Source of the DNA: Klebsiella pneumoniae
GTDB lineage: Bacteria; Myxococcota_A; UBA9042
Assembly: GCA_945889325.1 (NCBI GenBank)
Contig: CAMDBH010000025.1
Span: 1 to 42,975 of the forward strand
Direction of reading: 5' to 3'
Length of the DNA: 42,975 nt
Of the stretch, positions 1 through 8,019 are shown piece by piece. How positions within the stretch are numbered: position 1 is the first letter of the stretch; each line of letters begins with the position of its first letter. The position numbers and the translations under genes were made by a program. Under the pieces are notes generated by a model. The model had not been told where the DNA came from. It did no database searches and was given only the letters and a program-made list of their open reading frames with translations.

Positions 1-1
1 A

Positions 2-205
2 ATCGCTGAATTATTAAAAGTATTTTCTGAAATTCACCCAGGTGGATCACGACCTCGCGACGGTAGGCGAACATCGCCGAGACGCGTGGGACTAAAGTCC
101 CCCGCTACAAATCAAGATGTCCCTGCGGGACAGGCTATGGAAATTATTACAGCTTTCCCCAAATGGCATGGCTTGGACCGCAATACCCAGGTTGGCGGAT
201 TCTGA
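2..205 (+). other. Possible 3' end of an upstream gene, open at the left edge
   Basis: The frame beginning at base 2 stays open for 67 codons and stops at TGA 203-205. The first ~18 residues look protein-like, but the frame then runs straight through the left arm of the REP-type inverted repeat. That suggests either a gene whose 3' end was extended by the repeat or a chance open frame. I recognise no domain. A start, if any, lies outside the window. Low confidence. Confidence 0.2.
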
Positions 206-283
206 AGATTTTCTGGGCCGCGCTCGCGTCCTGTCCCGGAGGGACATCTCGAACTGTAGCGGTGGACTCCAGTCCAACGCGTT
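81..283. repeat. REP/BIME-type inverted repeat pair
   Basis: Two 54-bp arms (81-134 and 230-283) are inverted copies of each other, matching at 45 of 54 positions, separated by 95 bp. Each arm holds two small palindromes: GGACT-NN-AGTCC (89-100 and 264-275) and TGTCCC-N3-GGGACA (118-132 and 232-246). The tetranucleotide GTAG lies between them (CTAC at 105-108, GTAG at 256-259). A GTAG/CTAC tetranucleotide next to a short imperfect palindrome is the hallmark of REP elements mobilised by RAYT (TnpA-REP, Y1-type) transposases, and two inverted REPs form a BIME. No RAYT gene is visible here. I saw no further copy in the window. Confidence 0.7.
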
Positions 284-442
284 GCCGCGATTGAGGTTTT
301 CTTCGATTATTGCCCGCGGCCTCAGCCTAACGCCCCGTGATCGTTCTTGCGATAGCCCTGGAGGTCGCACTGACAGGGACGACGGGAACTGCCACACTGC
401 TGGCCAGAGCGTTGGCGTTCGCTGCCGACAAGAGACGCTTAC

Positions 443-2221
443 GTGGCTGAAGTTCTGGACAAATTTCTGCACGAGCTGCCCGACGTTGGGCTCGAATTGC
501 GCGGCTGGCGCTGCACGACACTGCACGCCGAATCGCGGGTTGTGCGTTTTGAGTTTGCCGACAAGGCTGCTCAATTGCTCCGGTTTCGCGTGTCCGAACT
601 GCGCGAAAATGCCCGCAAGGGCCCGTTTGATTTTGCCGACATTTCCCTTGCATATGAACAATCTGCGTTGCCGTTCGCAGTTATCGAGCCGTTGGCCAAC
701 GCACTTCAAGCGCGGCTGAAGCAAAGCGAAATGTCCGCACAAGAACTGCTGCTTGCGTTTAGTGTCCGCGCAGCGCGGGCCGCACTGCAGCCGTTGGTTT
801 GGCATTTGCGCGCAAGGCCTTTTGCCCCAATCAGCCAAGATTTACTTGAGGCGATCTCGCCCCCGGTCATGCAGCACATCGTGGTTGAGGTCGCGCCCCA
901 GCACGCTGCAGCCGGCGAATTGCTGGAAAAAACCTTGCGACAACACGGCATCGGCCAAATTTCCGTTCGGCAACGCGATCAGGCAACGCAGACTCAGGTT
1001 GTTGACGGCGCACAGGTCGTGCCACAAGCGACTGAAATTAGGTATCTTATTTCCGGCGTTTCGCCCGACGCGACCCAGTGGCGTGAGCTAGCCACCCAAA
1101 AATTGTTGAATCGGCCGGATTTGTCGTTGCGCTTGGCCGACTTGGTGCCCAAGGAACAGCTGCCGTCGTGGCCGTGCTCGCTGCCGTGGACGCGGCTGGA
1201 ATTCAGCCAAGGGCAGTTGATCGGCCCGTGTTGTGCTGAATATCAAACGCAAAGTCACCCAGCTGTGCCGTTTTTGCCACAAACTCTGTGGCGCGGCGAG
1301 GCGATGCGGTCCTTCCGTCGCGCCATGGCAACACAAAACCTCGCGGCCAGCTGCCGTTCGACCTGTCCGGTCTTGACCGGGCGCACGGAAACGCCCGCGG
1401 AAGTGCGGCTGCGCGGCGGCCCTTTGGAGGCGATAGAAGCCCAATTGCTCACGATCGACGACCTGTTATCCGGCACCGAAGAGATGCGCGGCGGTCCGTT
1501 GACGATCGGGCTGACAGTGACTTCGTTTTGCAATTACGATTGTTTGATGTGTCCGTGCGGTGAAGAAGGCAAGCTGACCGATCAGCTTACACCCCAATTT
1601 TATGCGGATTTGCTGCCCATGCTCAAGACTGCCCAGGTCTTGGAAGTCAACGGCGGCGAGCCGTTGGCCTCGCCCAATTTTCGAGAATTCCTAACCCAAA
1701 TGGACGCGCGGGAACTGCCGCAGTTGCGCGTCAATCTGATCACCAATGGCTCCTATCTAGTACCCAAGTTACTGGATCGACTAGAACATGTGCCATTTGG
1801 CAATGTGACGTTCAGCCTCAATGCCGCCACCGACGCCACCTATTTGCTGGTCAACCGCGGCCTGACTTTTGAGCGCATTCGGGCAACTCTTGCCGATTTT
1901 CATCGGCGCAGGCGCGGCGGAATGCCAGGCGAGGTCACCTACAGCATGGTGATTTTGAAGCAGAATCTGCATGAAATTGAAGAATTTGCCGAACTAGCCC
2001 AGCAAGACCAAGTGGCGGTGCGCTTCATGTTGCCGTTTCGCGACCGCAATGCCAGCAGCATCATGACGGACCGCACTGCGATGCTCAGCGCACTCAAGTC
2101 GCTACAACGCGTTGTTGCAATGCTGCTTTCGCGCGGAAGGGCCCGCGAGGCGCGCAACGCAGCTGCCAGCGCGCGGGTGCTGCTCGAACGTCTTGACGCC
2201 GGCGTGCAGCAGGTGCTGTGA
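443..2221 (+). CDS. Radical SAM protein with SPASM-like cysteines upstream of the SAM core
   Basis: The 592-aa protein starts at GTG 443 with only a weak upstream purine stretch; the frame is closed by TGA at 371, so no much longer form is possible. The radical SAM cluster motif CxxxCxxC is at C363, C367 and C370, followed by a further CPC cysteine (C372). Later core features are NGGEP, ITNGS and a SLNAA strand. Residues 245-308 carry a SPASM-like signature: CxxPW at C245, a PCC pair at C263/C264, LW-G, and CxxxCP at C304/C308. In most SPASM proteins this part follows the SAM barrel; here it precedes it and the C-terminus has no cysteines. Residues 1-240 match no domain I recognise. The stop codon region overlaps or abuts the next gene, implying co-translation. 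Substrate unknown. Confidence 0.8.
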   Translation: MAEVLDKFLHELPDVGLELRGWRCTTLHAESRVVRFEFADKAAQLLRFRVSELRENARKGPFDFADISLAYEQSALPFAVIEPLANALQARLKQSEMSAQELLLAFSVRAARAALQPLVWHLRARPFAPISQDLLEAISPPVMQHIVVEVAPQHAAAGELLEKTLRQHGIGQISVRQRDQATQTQVVDGAQVVPQATEIRYLISGVSPDATQWRELATQKLLNRPDLSLRLADLVPKEQLPSWPCSLPWTRLEFSQGQLIGPCCAEYQTQSHPAVPFLPQTLWRGEAMRSFRRAMATQNLAASCRSTCPVLTGRTETPAEVRLRGGPLEAIEAQLLTIDDLLSGTEEMRGGPLTIGLTVTSFCNYDCLMCPCGEEGKLTDQLTPQFYADLLPMLKTAQVLEVNGGEPLASPNFREFLTQMDARELPQLRVNLITNGSYLVPKLLDRLEHVPFGNVTFSLNAATDATYLLVNRGLTFERIRATLADFHRRRRGGMPGEVTYSMVILKQNLHEIEEFAELAQQDQVAVRFMLPFRDRNASSIMTDRTAMLSALKSLQRVVAMLLSRGRAREARNAAASARVLLERLDAGVQQVL

Positions 2222-2223
2222 CG

Positions 2224-4698
2224 ATGCGGAAATTTGTCCAATACCTGCTTGCCTCGGCGCTGTGGATTGGCGCAACTTCAGCGGTATCGGCGCTGCCGAA
2301 TGTGCAGGCTTACGGCGTGCGTGCCACCACGAACGGCCATGTGGCGCTGGTGGTCGATGAGTCAACTGGGCGACTCAAGGACTTTTGGCTGCATCTCTAC
2401 AAGCAATTTGCTCCCGATCAGGTGACGGCGGACGTTCTGTTTGACGCCTATTTTGGTCTGCGCATCAAAGGGTTGCCGGGCAAGTGGATGAAATCGCTGC
2501 CGCATCCGCAGCCTTTTGCGTGCATCGACAAAAAAAAGCCGTGTGTTGCCGACTTTACTGTTTTTGGCTACATCGACCAGACCGGCATCGTGCGCGACGT
2601 GCGCGTTTACGACCAAGTACATATAACGGTGTGGTATTTCGCCCCGCAAGGACTTGCTCAGCGGGCCGCGGTGCTTTTGGCTGAAGTGCGCAATCTGGCG
2701 CCGACGCCCGTGGAAATCGATGTCGCCGCGCTGTTGAATTTTCACACGGGCACCGGTTCGCCCGAAGCGACTGCGACCCAGGAACAGATCGAAGCCGTTT
2801 CTATCCGCACGCTGACAGAAAAGGCCCAAAATTCTCCGCATCGTTTGCTCTATCGCGCCATCGACGGGCTTGCTTCGGACAGCACTGCGACGAACGCGCT
2901 GACGCCCACATCGCTAGAAGTCGATAATCCGTATGCCAAATTTCAGGACGTCTCTCCTTTTGGCTCGGCCAAATTGAGCAAGCAGGCCGACGACCGCGTC
3001 GCCGGGCTGCTGTGGTCAAAACTCGAACTCGCCGCCGAAGGCAGCCAGATGTTGGGCGTGCTGACTTTATACGAAGATCAAATGCCTTTCGCTGAAATGA
3101 GCGCGATCGCCGACGCGTGGCTGAACAACCGCGCGCCACTGAAATTGCTGAGCGACGAGTCGGCCGCCTGGGCGCAGTGGCACGCCGCGGCAACGCAGCC
3201 GTCTGAAATCTCAACCGAAAACGCCAAAATGTTGCGTCAGTCGCTGGCGCTTTTGCGCATGGGCCAAGTGCTTGAATTCAACATTGATCCGCCAAATCAA
3301 GGCCATTCACCCAACGGTCAGATTGTCGCGAGTTTGCCACCCGGGATGTGGAACATCACGTGGGCGCGCGATCAGGCGTATGCCGCGGTGGCGCTGGCGG
3401 CGAGCGGTCACGTTCAGGAAGCGATATTGGCCCTGAAGTTTGTCCTTAACGGTCAAACGGGCGCGTTTGCCGACGTGGTTGGCGCAGCATATTTGCCGAC
3501 GATTACTCGGTATTTTGGCGGAGGTCTGGAGGAAACTGACAGCAACAGCGATGGACCGAATATCGAATTCGACGGCTTTGGCCTGACGCTGTGGCAAGCG
3601 TGGCGGACAGTTCAAGCGAGCGGAGATTTGGAATTGTTGGCCCAAAATTGGCCGGTCCTGCGCGACAACGTGGTCAATCCGCTTGTGGGCCTGATCGACG
3701 CAACCGGCCTAATTCACGCCGATTCCAGCATTTGGGAAGTCCATTGGGGCGGCAAGCAAAAACATTTTGCCTACACTAGCCTGATGGCCGTGCGCGGTCT
3801 GTGCAGCGCGGCCAAGCTGGCTACGCTTGTGGGCGAGGGCGGCAATGCCGCGAAATACCGCAAGGTTGCCCAACAGTTGCGCGGCGCGATTGCGGCGAAG
3901 TTGGTGATCGACGGCATCTTGCGCGGCAATGCCGAAGAAGCGCCCAGCGCCGCGATCGACGCAGCCGCCGTCGAAGCGTTCACCGATTCTATCCTAGATC
4001 CAAGCAGTTCAGTCGCTGCCGCGACCTGGCAAGCTTGGCAAAAAAAGTTAAAGGCCAGCGACGGTGGCGGCTTTATTCGCAACGACGACGGCGGCGAATA
4101 CGACAGCAAAGAATGGCTTTTCATTGACTTGCGCATCGCGAGGATGTTGCAGCGTATGGGATTAAGTGACAAGCAATGGAGCGATCCCGCCGCGAAGTTG
4201 TTGCAACGCGCAACCGATATCGCCAAGTCGGGAGGCGGGATCGTTCCAGAACTTATCGCGCTGCAAGGGGAAAATGCCGGCCAGTTTGATGGCGCCGTGC
4301 CGATGATGGGCTTTGGATCGGCTGCCATGGTCCTTGCGCTTGGCGGCGAGGCGTACGGCGACGATTGGACGACTTGCCTGCAACCATCTGAAATTGCGAG
4401 TTCTGCCGAAGGTGAAACGGGGAACGACACGGCCCAGGCTGAACCCATTTGGGACGGTGGCATGGACGATCAGGTCGCGGTTGACGCACGAGCTGCTGAA
4501 ATATCCTATGATTCTGCGACGATTCTGGATTCAGCGATCGCGCCGCTCGATGCGGTCGCCGCAGTCCCGGCTGCGGCGCCAGTTGCGAGTAATGGCTGTC
4601 AATCCGCAAACTTTGGCGATGGCGCCAGTTCAATCTTGTGGGCCCTGAGTGGCGCTATTTTGTTTTGGGGGAGAAAGAGATGGGGAAGTTGGGGGTAA
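2224..4698 (+). CDS. Secreted GH15-like (glucoamylase fold) protein with C-terminal Cys-TM-Arg anchor
   Basis: The ATG at 2224 is preferred because it gives a clean signal peptide (MRKFVQYLLASALW...ALP) and sits 8 nt after AGGTG; GTG 2218 is an alternative that overlaps the upstream stop. The 824-aa protein has an N-terminal beta-rich region and a C-terminal alpha/alpha-barrel like glycoside hydrolase family 15. Signatures are WARDQAYAA (~380), SSIWE with a candidate acid Glu505, HFAYTSLMAV, and VPEL with a candidate base Glu676, then VPMMGFGSAAM. Residues ~705-780 are an Ala/Asp/Pro-rich linker. The last 35 residues are NGC, a hydrophobic span and RKR, resembling a MYXO-CTERM-type surface sorting tail with one Cys. 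Function is probably hydrolysis of alpha-glucan or another glycan, but the substrate is not determinable. Confidence 0.75.
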   Translation: MRKFVQYLLASALWIGATSAVSALPNVQAYGVRATTNGHVALVVDESTGRLKDFWLHLYKQFAPDQVTADVLFDAYFGLRIKGLPGKWMKSLPHPQPFACIDKKKPCVADFTVFGYIDQTGIVRDVRVYDQVHITVWYFAPQGLAQRAAVLLAEVRNLAPTPVEIDVAALLNFHTGTGSPEATATQEQIEAVSIRTLTEKAQNSPHRLLYRAIDGLASDSTATNALTPTSLEVDNPYAKFQDVSPFGSAKLSKQADDRVAGLLWSKLELAAEGSQMLGVLTLYEDQMPFAEMSAIADAWLNNRAPLKLLSDESAAWAQWHAAATQPSEISTENAKMLRQSLALLRMGQVLEFNIDPPNQGHSPNGQIVASLPPGMWNITWARDQAYAAVALAASGHVQEAILALKFVLNGQTGAFADVVGAAYLPTITRYFGGGLEETDSNSDGPNIEFDGFGLTLWQAWRTVQASGDLELLAQNWPVLRDNVVNPLVGLIDATGLIHADSSIWEVHWGGKQKHFAYTSLMAVRGLCSAAKLATLVGEGGNAAKYRKVAQQLRGAIAAKLVIDGILRGNAEEAPSAAIDAAAVEAFTDSILDPSSSVAAATWQAWQKKLKASDGGGFIRNDDGGEYDSKEWLFIDLRIARMLQRMGLSDKQWSDPAAKLLQRATDIAKSGGGIVPELIALQGENAGQFDGAVPMMGFGSAAMVLALGGEAYGDDWTTCLQPSEIASSAEGETGNDTAQAEPIWDGGMDDQVAVDARAAEISYDSATILDSAIAPLDAVAAVPAAAPVASNGCQSANFGDGASSILWALSGAILFWGRKRWGSWG

Positions 4699-5597
4699 TC
4701 GCGTTGTTGGTGTTGGCGGCGTGCAAGGATCCACCGGTCCCGGCTGCACCGCCAGTCGCGGCAGTCCCGGTCGCCGCCAAAGTCCAGGTAGCGCCTCCGG
4801 AAATTGCCCAAGCCGCACAGGCCCAAGCCGTGCAGATCGCAATGGCGGCGGGCGGAACTGTCACGGACGGGTTCGTCGCCGTACCGGCGGGAACTTTTGT
4901 GATGGGCGAGAAATCCGCGCCTTCGCTGCCAGGAGAGCCGGCGGAAGAAGGCGGTTACAACGACTCAACCCCACATTCTGTAACGATCACAAGGGCATTT
5001 GAAATTCGAGCGACGGAAGTCACCGTTGCTGCGTATAAGGCCGCAGGCGTGATTCCGGAGAAGCAACCGACTGAATGCGGCGATTGCCCGGTCCTCGAAG
5101 TCACTTGGTTTCATGCCGCCGAGTATTGCAACATCTTGTCACGCAAAGCGAAATATGGCGCTTGCTATACGGGAACCGGCAAAGATTTTGCCTACGGCGG
5201 CCCCAACTGCCGCGGCTATCGCCTGCCGACGGAAGCCGAGTGGGAGTACGCAGCCCGTGCCGGTGATCCCGCTGTGCGTTATGGTGAAGTGGATGAAATT
5301 GCTTGGTATGATTTGAACGCGGGGCTGGTGCCCCATGCGGCCAAAGGTAAAAAGCCAAACGCTTGGGGTCTTTACGATATGCTCGGCAACGCCCGCGAGT
5401 GGGTCTATGATTGGAAAGCCGATTTTGCGGCAACAGCGGCGACGGACCCTCAGGGCCCCGCAACCGGCGAAAATCGCGTTTTCCGCGGCGGCGATTACAA
5501 ATTTCCGTCGACCGAATCGCGCGCCGCTTTCCGCAACGCGATGGGGCCGTTAAATCGCAATGAATTTACTGGTTTTCGCTGCGCCCGCACGCTGTAG
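4680..5597 (+). CDS. FGE-sulfatase (SUMF1) family lipoprotein, probably non-catalytic
   Basis: ATG 4680 is chosen because GGAG lies just upstream and the start produces a lipoprotein signal peptide (MGKLGVIALLVLAAC, lipobox LAAC). A longer frame opening at 4638 lacks these. The gene overlaps the preceding one by 19 bp. After an Ala/Pro/Val-rich linker, residues ~60-305 form a formylglycine-generating-enzyme-type domain: FVxVPAGTFVMG, TPHSVTITRAFEI, EVT, RLPTEAEWEYAAR, GLYDMLGNAREWVYDW, RVFRGGDY and GFRCAR. True FGEs bind copper through two cysteines in the segment after RGG. Here that segment (GGDYKFPSTESRAAFRN) has none, so a binding or scaffold role, rather than sulfatase activation, is likely. 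Predicted to be anchored in the cell envelope. Confidence 0.85.
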   Translation: MGKLGVIALLVLAACKDPPVPAAPPVAAVPVAAKVQVAPPEIAQAAQAQAVQIAMAAGGTVTDGFVAVPAGTFVMGEKSAPSLPGEPAEEGGYNDSTPHSVTITRAFEIRATEVTVAAYKAAGVIPEKQPTECGDCPVLEVTWFHAAEYCNILSRKAKYGACYTGTGKDFAYGGPNCRGYRLPTEAEWEYAARAGDPAVRYGEVDEIAWYDLNAGLVPHAAKGKKPNAWGLYDMLGNAREWVYDWKADFAATAATDPQGPATGENRVFRGGDYKFPSTESRAAFRNAMGPLNRNEFTGFRCARTL

Positions 5598-5619
5598 CAG
5601 CCCAGACTGAGCTTATCGA

Positions 5620-6759
5620 TTACGACGGTCTGCCGCCGCGGTCCCAACTGGGATACAACACGACCTTCTGCTCGTGACCGGTTGCTATCCGCTCGTAACC
5701 TAAGCCCAATTCGCTCAATGCCAATTCGCTGGTGACCAAGAAATCGGTCGACAACCCGCGCTTGAGCAGATCGAGCATGGTGTCCCAAGTGCCCATCATT
5801 TCGCGGCCGACCACGCCGTGCAAAGTGAGGCCGCGGAAAATGATATTTTGGCCAAAGTCATGCAGAGTTACCGAGGATCCGGTGGGCAACCCCAATAAAA
5901 CCACATCGCCACCGGCGCGGGTGCAGCGGATGCTGTCGTTGATGGCATCCGGATGCCCGCTGATTTCCATTGAGATATCGACGCCGCCGCCGCTCTTGCG
6001 CAAGATTTCTTCGCACAGGGCAACGCGTTGGTCGCTCTCAACGTGGTGAATGAACAGGCGTTCGCCAAAACCGCCGAGCTTGGCGCGAGCTTGGGCGCGA
6101 CCCAACGCGTTGGCTTTGACGTCCATCACGTGAATTTCAGTCGCGCCCAAAAATGCCACAATTTCCACAACCATCGCGCCGATCGCGCCGTATCCCGCGA
6201 CCAGCACTTTTTTTCCAACGCAAGGCACTTTGCAGGCGGTGTGAACGGCATTGCCCAATGGATCGAGAAATGCGGCTATTTTTATCGGGATACCGGCGGG
6301 CAGGGTGACGACATTGCTGGCGCTGACGCAGACGTAGTCGGCAAATGAGCCGTCTTCATTCAAACCGCGGTAGCGCGTCTTGGCGCAGGCGTGTTTTTTG
6401 CCGCCTAGGCACGCCGGACAGAGGCCGCAAACCTCATGCATTTCGGCCGAGACAAGTTGGCCGACCGCCATACCCGTGACATCGCTGCCTAATTTGTCGA
6501 TGTGGCCGCAAAATTCATGGCCTTGGACAAATGGCGGTTCCAGAAGTTTGCGCAAACTTTGATCGCCTTTTGCGATGTGGACGTCGGTGCCGCAGATGCC
6601 GCAAGCCGCAACAGCGATGCGAATTTCATGGCTTTTGGGCTCCGGGACCGCGACATCGTTGCGGTATTGCCAAATGCCAAATTCCGGCACCACAATGGCG
6701 TTCATCGTGGCTGGCGGCGCCGATCCGGCGACGATTTGATGTGAAATTTCAGAGGACAT
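5620..6759 (-). CDS. tdh: L-threonine 3-dehydrogenase
   Basis: This 379-aa zinc-dependent medium-chain dehydrogenase oxidises L-threonine to 2-amino-3-ketobutyrate with NAD+. The catalytic zinc site is visible in GICGTDVH and GHEF. The structural zinc cysteines are in CGLCPACLGGKKHAC. The Rossmann motif is VLVAGYGAIGAM. The typical Tdh segments DPLGNAVHTA and VVGREMMGTWDTM are also present. ATG 6759 has GGAG 5 nt upstream; an internal Met at residue 19 (MNAIVV) is the usual family start, so the N-terminus may carry 18 extra residues. It lies 55 bp downstream of kbl, whose product uses its labile product. The 3' end converges on the FGE-like gene with 22 bp between and no terminator seen. Confidence 0.93.
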   Translation of the reverse strand: MSSEISHQIVAGSAPPATMNAIVVPEFGIWQYRNDVAVPEPKSHEIRIAVAACGICGTDVHIAKGDQSLRKLLEPPFVQGHEFCGHIDKLGSDVTGMAVGQLVSAEMHEVCGLCPACLGGKKHACAKTRYRGLNEDGSFADYVCVSASNVVTLPAGIPIKIAAFLDPLGNAVHTACKVPCVGKKVLVAGYGAIGAMVVEIVAFLGATEIHVMDVKANALGRAQARAKLGGFGERLFIHHVESDQRVALCEEILRKSGGGVDISMEISGHPDAINDSIRCTRAGGDVVLLGLPTGSSVTLHDFGQNIIFRGLTLHGVVGREMMGTWDTMLDLLKRGLSTDFLVTSELALSELGLGYERIATGHEQKVVLYPSWDRGGRPS

Positions 6760-6814
6760 ACAGCTCCAAGGCGGTCAAAAGGCCAAAATGCCACGTTTGG
6801 GCGCGCGCAGTAGA

Positions 6815-8011
6815 CTATGCGGCGGCGATTAGGCCAAGCTTTTGGCCCACGCGCACAAAGGCGTCGATCGCGCGTTGCACCTGCGCTGACGTATGCGCAG
6901 CCGAAAGCTGAACGCGAATACGTGCTTGGCCGCGCGGCACCACCGGAAAGAAAAAGCCGATGACATAAATGCCCTCATCGAGCAACAACCTCGCCATATC
7001 TTGCGCCAATTTGGCGTCGCCCAACATCACCGGCACGATTGGGTGGATGCCTGGCCGAATTTGAAAACCGGCAGCGGTCATGCCCTCACGAAATTGTATC
7101 GTGTTTAAGCGCAATTGTGCGCGCAGGTCGTCACTTTGGTCGATCAAGGCCAAACATTTGATCGTCGTGGCCGCAATCACCGGTGCCAGCGTGTTGCTAA
7201 ACAAATACGGTCGCGAACGTTGGCGCAAAAGCGCTATGATTTCCTTCTTGCCGGTGGTGAAGCCACCGCTAGCGCCCCCCAACGCTTTGCCCATCGTCGA
7301 AGTAATGATGTCAATTCGAGAAAGCACGCCGCAATGTTCCGGCACACCGCGGCCCGTTGCGCCAAAAAAGCCGGTGGCGTGGCTTTCATCGACCATCACC
7401 ATGGCGTCGTATTTGTCGGCCAGGTCGCAAATTTCTTGCAATTGCGCGATGTCACCGTCCATGGAGAACACGCCATCGGTCGCGATCAAGCGCGACCGCA
7501 GATGCTGCGACGCCTGCAAATGCTGCTCAAGTTCACTTAGGTCGCCGTGGGTGTAGCGAAAACGCTGCGCCTTGCTCAAACGCACGCCGTCGATAATCGA
7601 AGCGTGGTTGAGTGAATCGGAAATAATCGCGTCATTTTCGTCGGTTATTGTCTCAAACAACCCGCCGTTGGCGTCAAAGCACGAACCGTACAAAATTGTG
7701 GCTTCGCTGCCGAAAAACTGCGAAATCGCCAATTCCAGTTGCTTATGCACCTCTTGCGTGCCGCAAATGAACCGCACCGACGACAGGCCGTAGCCCCAAC
7801 GATCCAGACCGGCGTGTGCGGCGGCGACGACACGCGGATCATTGGCCAAGCCAAGGTAATTGTTGGCGCAAAAGTTCAAGACTTCCGCGCCGGAACCGAC
7901 GGTGATCGCAGATCCCTGCGCCGTCGAAAGCACGCGTTCTGGCTTGGTTAATCCGGCTTGGTCGATTTCTGCAAGGGTTTGAACAAAACGAGCGCGGGCA
8001 TTTTCGTACAT
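6815..8011 (-). CDS. kbl: 2-amino-3-ketobutyrate CoA ligase (glycine C-acetyltransferase)
   Basis: This 398-aa PLP enzyme of the alpha-oxoamine synthase family cleaves 2-amino-3-ketobutyrate with CoA to glycine and acetyl-CoA. It aligns by eye with Kbl along its whole length: [38 protein letters not shown] and [10 protein letters not shown]. The PLP lysine lies in [12 protein letters not shown], followed by RSRPYLFSN. It starts 8 nt after the preA stop, and the only purine-rich stretch (GAAGG) is inside the end of preA, so translation is probably coupled. With tdh it forms the threonine-to-glycine/acetyl-CoA route. The placement behind preA is unusual and suggests joint control of pyrimidine and threonine catabolism. 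Confidence 0.94.
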   Translation of the reverse strand: MYENARARFVQTLAEIDQAGLTKPERVLSTAQGSAITVGSGAEVLNFCANNYLGLANDPRVVAAAHAGLDRWGYGLSSVRFICGTQEVHKQLELAISQFFGSEATILYGSCFDANGGLFETITDENDAIISDSLNHASIIDGVRLSKAQRFRYTHGDLSELEQHLQASQHLRSRLIATDGVFSMDGDIAQLQEICDLADKYDAMVMVDESHATGFFGATGRGVPEHCGVLSRIDIITSTMGKALGGASGGFTTGKKEIIALLRQRSRPYLFSNTLAPVIAATTIKCLALIDQSDDLRAQLRLNTIQFREGMTAAGFQIRPGIHPIVPVMLGDAKLAQDMARLLLDEGIYVIGFFFPVVPRGQARIRVQLSAAHTSAQVQRAIDAFVRVGQKLGLIAAA

Positions 8012-8019
8012 GAATTGAA

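Noticed and set aside
92-838. 248-codon minus-strand frame over the REP element and the rSAM 5' end
   Set aside because: It is antisense to a gene with clear motifs and reads through repeat DNA; no family resemblance and no ribosome site.
3179-3200. TGGCAC followed by GGCA in the GH15-like gene
   Set aside because: The -12 half is GGCAA instead of TTGCW and it lies within a coding region with no gene start downstream.
5596-5622. Terminator between the convergent FGE-like and tdh genes
   Set aside because: The 22-bp gap has no hairpin with a T run.
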